Below, one piece after another: positions 61,274 to 64,000 of a DNA stretch of 64,000 nt. The translations under genes were made by a program, and so were the position numbers. Origin of the DNA: Planctomycetota bacterium (GTDB lineage: Bacteria; Planctomycetota; Phycisphaerae; Phycisphaerales; UBA1924); assembly GCA_020831805.1 (NCBI GenBank), contig JAFIFX010000012.1, positions 1 to 64,000 on the forward strand, given 5' to 3'. The notes under the pieces were generated by a model, which saw only the letters and a program-made list of their open reading frames with translations, made no database searches and was not told the origin of the DNA. Positions within the stretch are counted from its first letter, which is position 1. The number at the start of each line of letters is the position of its first letter.

Positions 61274-62101
61274 ATGAGCCAGACACTCTCCAGAAATGCC
61301 GCCGCTCGCACCACCCAGCTGACCCGGGCCGCCGCGGTCGTTTTCGGGGTCGGGGCGGTCGCTCTGGGCCTGTCCGGGCTGCCCGATCGGGCCGAGCCGG
61401 CATCGCCCGGCGCGCACGGCGTGCCCCCTGGCATGCCCGAACCGAGCCGTCCCTCGGCCGCCCGCCCGGCGGAAACCGAGTGGGCATCGGTGGACTCGGC
61501 CGGCCTGGCCGCCCGGCTCGCGCTGGTCAGCAACGCCCCCAAGATCCAGCGGGCCGAGGAGCCGGTCAGCTTCCAGGAGCCGCCCGAGCCGGCGGACCGC
61601 CAGGATGAACGCGTGCAGGATGGCATCGCCGACCGCGTGCGGTACCTTGGCATGGTTCGCTTCGGCGAGGAACGCGGCGCGCTGCTGCGGGTGGACGGTC
61701 GCCAGCGGATCGTCCGGGAAGGGCACAGCATTCACCCGCCCGCCGACAGCCCCGGCATGGCCACGCTGACCATCGAGCGGATCTCGGCCGGGACGGTGGT
61801 GATCGGCGACGGCGACGGTCGCGCCCCGGTCGGTCTGGAACGCCGGCGCGGTCCCTCGGTGACGATGGCCGACGGCGGGATCATCAACCGGACCGAGGAA
61901 GTGGACGAGGTCAGCGCCGAAGCCAACCCGCGCAACCTGCCCCAGCGCGAGCTGGACCGGCGTCAACGCATGATCGAACGCCAGCGCTCCGGCGAGCTGG
62001 GCAACAACACCCGCAGCGCCGTGCAGCGTCCGCCGGTCAACCGGACCTTCAACATGCGCGACGCGCGCCCGAACACGCAGCGTGAGGACCAGGACCGCTG
62101 A
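61274..62101 (+). CDS. GspC/PilP-like inner-membrane clamp protein
   Basis: This 275-residue protein has one membrane helix (about 19-36), then a Pro-rich linker. A small beta-rich domain follows (about 120-195: RYLGMVRFGEERGALLRVDG, then REGHSI and LTIERISAGTVVIGD), like the homology region of GspC/PilP that docks onto the secretin. The C-terminal third is Arg/Gln-rich and probably disordered. A GGGAGGA site precedes ATG 61274. It links the inner platform to the outer-membrane secretin, which is not in this window. Confidence 0.72.
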   Translation: MSQTLSRNAAARTTQLTRAAAVVFGVGAVALGLSGLPDRAEPASPGAHGVPPGMPEPSRPSAARPAETEWASVDSAGLAARLALVSNAPKIQRAEEPVSFQEPPEPADRQDERVQDGIADRVRYLGMVRFGEERGALLRVDGRQRIVREGHSIHPPADSPGMATLTIERISAGTVVIGDGDGRAPVGLERRRGPSVTMADGGIINRTEEVDEVSAEANPRNLPQRELDRRQRMIERQRSGELGNNTRSAVQRPPVNRTFNMRDARPNTQREDQDR

Positions 62102-62148
62102 TCCCCACCTCCACCCGCCGAACCACCCGCGCCTTCCCGTGAGCCACC

Positions 62149-63690
62149 TTGAGCGACCGCGTCTGCTACATCCAAAGAACCGACCGTGGTGCGCGGCTCG
62201 TGCGCGCCCGGCTGCTCGGCGAACGCTCGGATGAATCCTGGCTTGGTTCGGGCGGCGCAGACGCGGCGAGCGCCGAGCTGGCCGCGATCGAGGCCGGCGA
62301 CTGGATCCGCGCCCGGCTGGCCGAGACACGCACGCCGAAACGGCTGGACACTCTCTGCCTGGATGTGGACGGGGCCGCGTGCTCGTGGGTCAAGGGCCGC
62401 GACGCCGACGCGGAGCTGATCCGCTCCGCGGTGGAGGGCGCCCAGATCTCGCCGGAGGGCGAGGACGCGCTCGAGCCGCTGCAGACGCACGGCGTGGCCG
62501 ACCGGCTGCCGCGCCTCCCGCTGGAGGTCAGCTACGACCTGCTGGCCCGTGAAGAGGGCCAGGACCCGGAAGGGCGGGTCGCGGTCTTGGCCGCCCCGGA
62601 CGCCCCGGCGCGGCTGCTGCTCGACCACATTGACGCCCTGGGTGTGCGCATCGAGCGGGTCATCACGCTCTGGCACGCGCTGGCCGAGGCGTGGGACCCC
62701 GGCGCGCGTGCCGCGCCGACCGAATCGGCGGACATCATCACCACCGAGCACCCCCCCGCCGCGATCGCCGCGATCGACCACGAGGGCGGGCGGATCGTGT
62801 GGGTGTGGTCGCACCGCGGGTCGCTGCTGGCCTGCGGGTCGATCCGGCTCAAGCGCGTCCGGCGCGAGAACGACACCCACGAGGCCGAGGTCCACGAGCA
62901 CGACATCGCCCGGCTGGCGGCCGACTGGCTCGGCTGGTCGGCCCAGTCCGGCGTGTGCCCGGCCCGGGTGGTGGTCGTGGGCCGTCCCGCGGCGAGCGGC
63001 ATGGCCGCCGGCGAGATCGGCACCGCATTGACGCGCGCCTGGCCCGGGGCCCTGACGGACATCAACACCTGCGAGGACGCGGTCGGCGAGACGCTGCGCC
63101 AAACGCTCGACACGCGTCACATCGGCTCGTTCCACCCCCTGACCGAGCGGCCCACCCGCGTGCACCGCTCGGCGTACCGCTGGTCGGCGTTGACGCTGTG
63201 CGTGGTCGGGCTGTGCCTGTTCGTGCTGGCGGTGCTGCTCTTCGGGCGGGCGGGCGCGACCAACGACCGGCTGGAAACAGTCCGGACCGACCGGACGCAG
63301 ATGCTCAATCAGATCGATCCGTCGCTGGTGTTCGAGACGTTCCCGACCCGGGTGATCGAGGAAGAGATCGCCGCGCTGGAACGGCGCACCGGACGCCTTG
63401 ACGCGGAGAACATCCGCCCCGTGCTGCAGGAGCTGGAAACCCTCTCGTTCGTGCTGGCCATGCCGGGGATCACGCTGACCGAGATCGAGGTCAACGACTC
63501 GATCGTGACCGTACGGGCCGCCCTGGGCAGCGTCGCCGAGGCCGAACAGCTCGATCAGGCGTTGCGCGGCATCGGGGGCACGCAACTCCGCTGGGACGGG
63601 CCGACCTTCACCGAGACCGGGCGGGGTGAGCAGACCGTGGTCAACGCGACCTATGTGGCCCGGTGGGCGCAGCAGAGGACATCGCCATGA
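62149..63690 (+). CDS. GspL-like protein (PilM/PilN-type fusion)
   Basis: This 513-residue protein has a cytoplasmic actin-like N-terminal domain (about 1-330: VCYIQRTDRGARLVRARL start, AAIAAIDHEGGRIVWVW core). One membrane helix follows (about 345-368: ALTLCVVGLCLFVLAVLL) and a periplasmic ferredoxin-like region with a coiled-coil start. That is the layout of GspL. The start is TTG 62149, since no ATG is in frame before the conserved DRVCYIQ; it is the weakest start in the operon. It overlaps the next gene by four bases. Confidence 0.75.
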   Translation: MSDRVCYIQRTDRGARLVRARLLGERSDESWLGSGGADAASAELAAIEAGDWIRARLAETRTPKRLDTLCLDVDGAACSWVKGRDADAELIRSAVEGAQISPEGEDALEPLQTHGVADRLPRLPLEVSYDLLAREEGQDPEGRVAVLAAPDAPARLLLDHIDALGVRIERVITLWHALAEAWDPGARAAPTESADIITTEHPPAAIAAIDHEGGRIVWVWSHRGSLLACGSIRLKRVRRENDTHEAEVHEHDIARLAADWLGWSAQSGVCPARVVVVGRPAASGMAAGEIGTALTRAWPGALTDINTCEDAVGETLRQTLDTRHIGSFHPLTERPTRVHRSAYRWSALTLCVVGLCLFVLAVLLFGRAGATNDRLETVRTDRTQMLNQIDPSLVFETFPTRVIEEEIAALERRTGRLDAENIRPVLQELETLSFVLAMPGITLTEIEVNDSIVTVRAALGSVAEAEQLDQALRGIGGTQLRWDGPTFTETGRGEQTVVNATYVARWAQQRTSP

Positions 63691-64000
63691 ACGGCCACCA
63701 GCGCATGAGCGATGACGACCGGTACGAGCTGGCCTCACTCGCCGAGGCGCGGGCGCGGTCCAACCGCCCCGGCCACCTGATTGCGATCGGGCTGCTGGTC
63801 GTGTTCGTCGGCCTGATGCTGGCCGCGTTCGCGTGGCGCGCCGACGCGGGGGCGGCCCGCCGCCTGGACGGCGCCGCCCGGGACATGGCCACGCTGCAGA
63901 CCCAGGCCGAACGCCTGGCCGATCTCCGCTCCAGGATGGCCACCTCGCCCACCGAGGACCGCTACCGCGAGATCCCCGACATCCTCACCCGCATCGGGAC
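63687..64000 (+). CDS. GspM/PilO-like protein, cut by window end
   Basis: The first 104 codons are visible. There is a short cytoplasmic N-terminus, one membrane helix (about 32-50: AIGLLVVFVGLMLAAFAW), then a helical segment (AARRLDGAARDMATLQTQAERL). Position after the GspL-like gene and this layout fit GspM or PilO. No stop is reached by 64000. The ATG overlaps the previous stop (ATGA). Confidence 0.7.
   Translation, partial: MNGHQRMSDDDRYELASLAEARARSNRPGHLIAIGLLVVFVGLMLAAFAWRADAGAARRLDGAARDMATLQTQAERLADLRSRMATSPTEDRYREIPDILTRIG

Overview
The window looks like chromosomal DNA of a planctomycete, most likely of the class Phycisphaerae. The reasons are very high GC with strongly GC-ending codons, pseudopilins carrying the H-X9-DG motif, a C-terminal GC-type dockerin-like EF-hand on an exported beta-propeller protein, a VWA/BatA/DUF58 cluster, exported terpene-cyclase-fold repeat proteins, and a MurE with the DNPR signature of a meso-diaminopimelate peptidoglycan. 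Almost all of the window is tightly packed housekeeping sequence, with many ATGA, GTGA or TGATG overlaps. I see no prophage, insertion sequence, CRISPR array or rRNA.

Layout. 1-4.1 kb: a G/C-only tract, a membrane protein, a nitroreductase, tRNA-Ser(GCU) with its terminator, a DUF3553 protein, rpoZ and coaC. 4.5-8.8 kb: an ArnT-like glycosyltransferase and a PAP2 phosphatase that share overlapping start codons, tRNA-Ser(CGA), and a GH144-like glucanase. 8.8-18.2 kb: an M32 carboxypeptidase, an exported cyclase-fold protein with rsmE, an acidic membrane-anchored protein, a gluzincin coupled to asnS, and two tandem pseudopilins. 18.4-22.1 kb: rlmN overlapping a three-part alpha/beta-hydrolase, membrane and ATP-grasp fusion. 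22.1-27.5 kb: a VWA, BatA and DUF58 operon. 27.7-32.7 kb: pfkA, two small membrane proteins, dnaB and pdxH. 32.7-35.9 kb: an AT-richer accessory patch with an ice-binding-domain protein and a dockerin-type beta-propeller protein. 35.9-42.4 kb: a four-gene operon with a 1202-residue membrane coiled-coil protein and a second cyclase-fold protein. 42.4-48.6 kb: mraY, murF, murE, a small membrane protein and queA on the minus strand. 48.7-55.7 kb: small proteins, dprA, lexA, an hscA-type Hsp70 and a beta-helix protein. 55.7-64 kb: a tdh-like dehydrogenase and a type II secretion operon (F, G, I-, J-, K-, C-, L- and M-like) that runs off the window end.

Most notable observations: (1) the replicative helicase DnaB ends in an 81-residue disordered tail tipped DIDFDDDELPPF, which closely resembles the protein-binding tip of SSB. 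(2) A palindromic element occurs both in an intergenic region and in frame inside queA. (3) A family of multi-hairpin intergenic repeats shows compensatory base changes in its stems. (4) A hydrolase/ATP-grasp fusion. (5) A threonine-dehydrogenase-like enzyme that has lost all four structural-zinc cysteines. All functions are inferred from reading the sequence; no database search was run.
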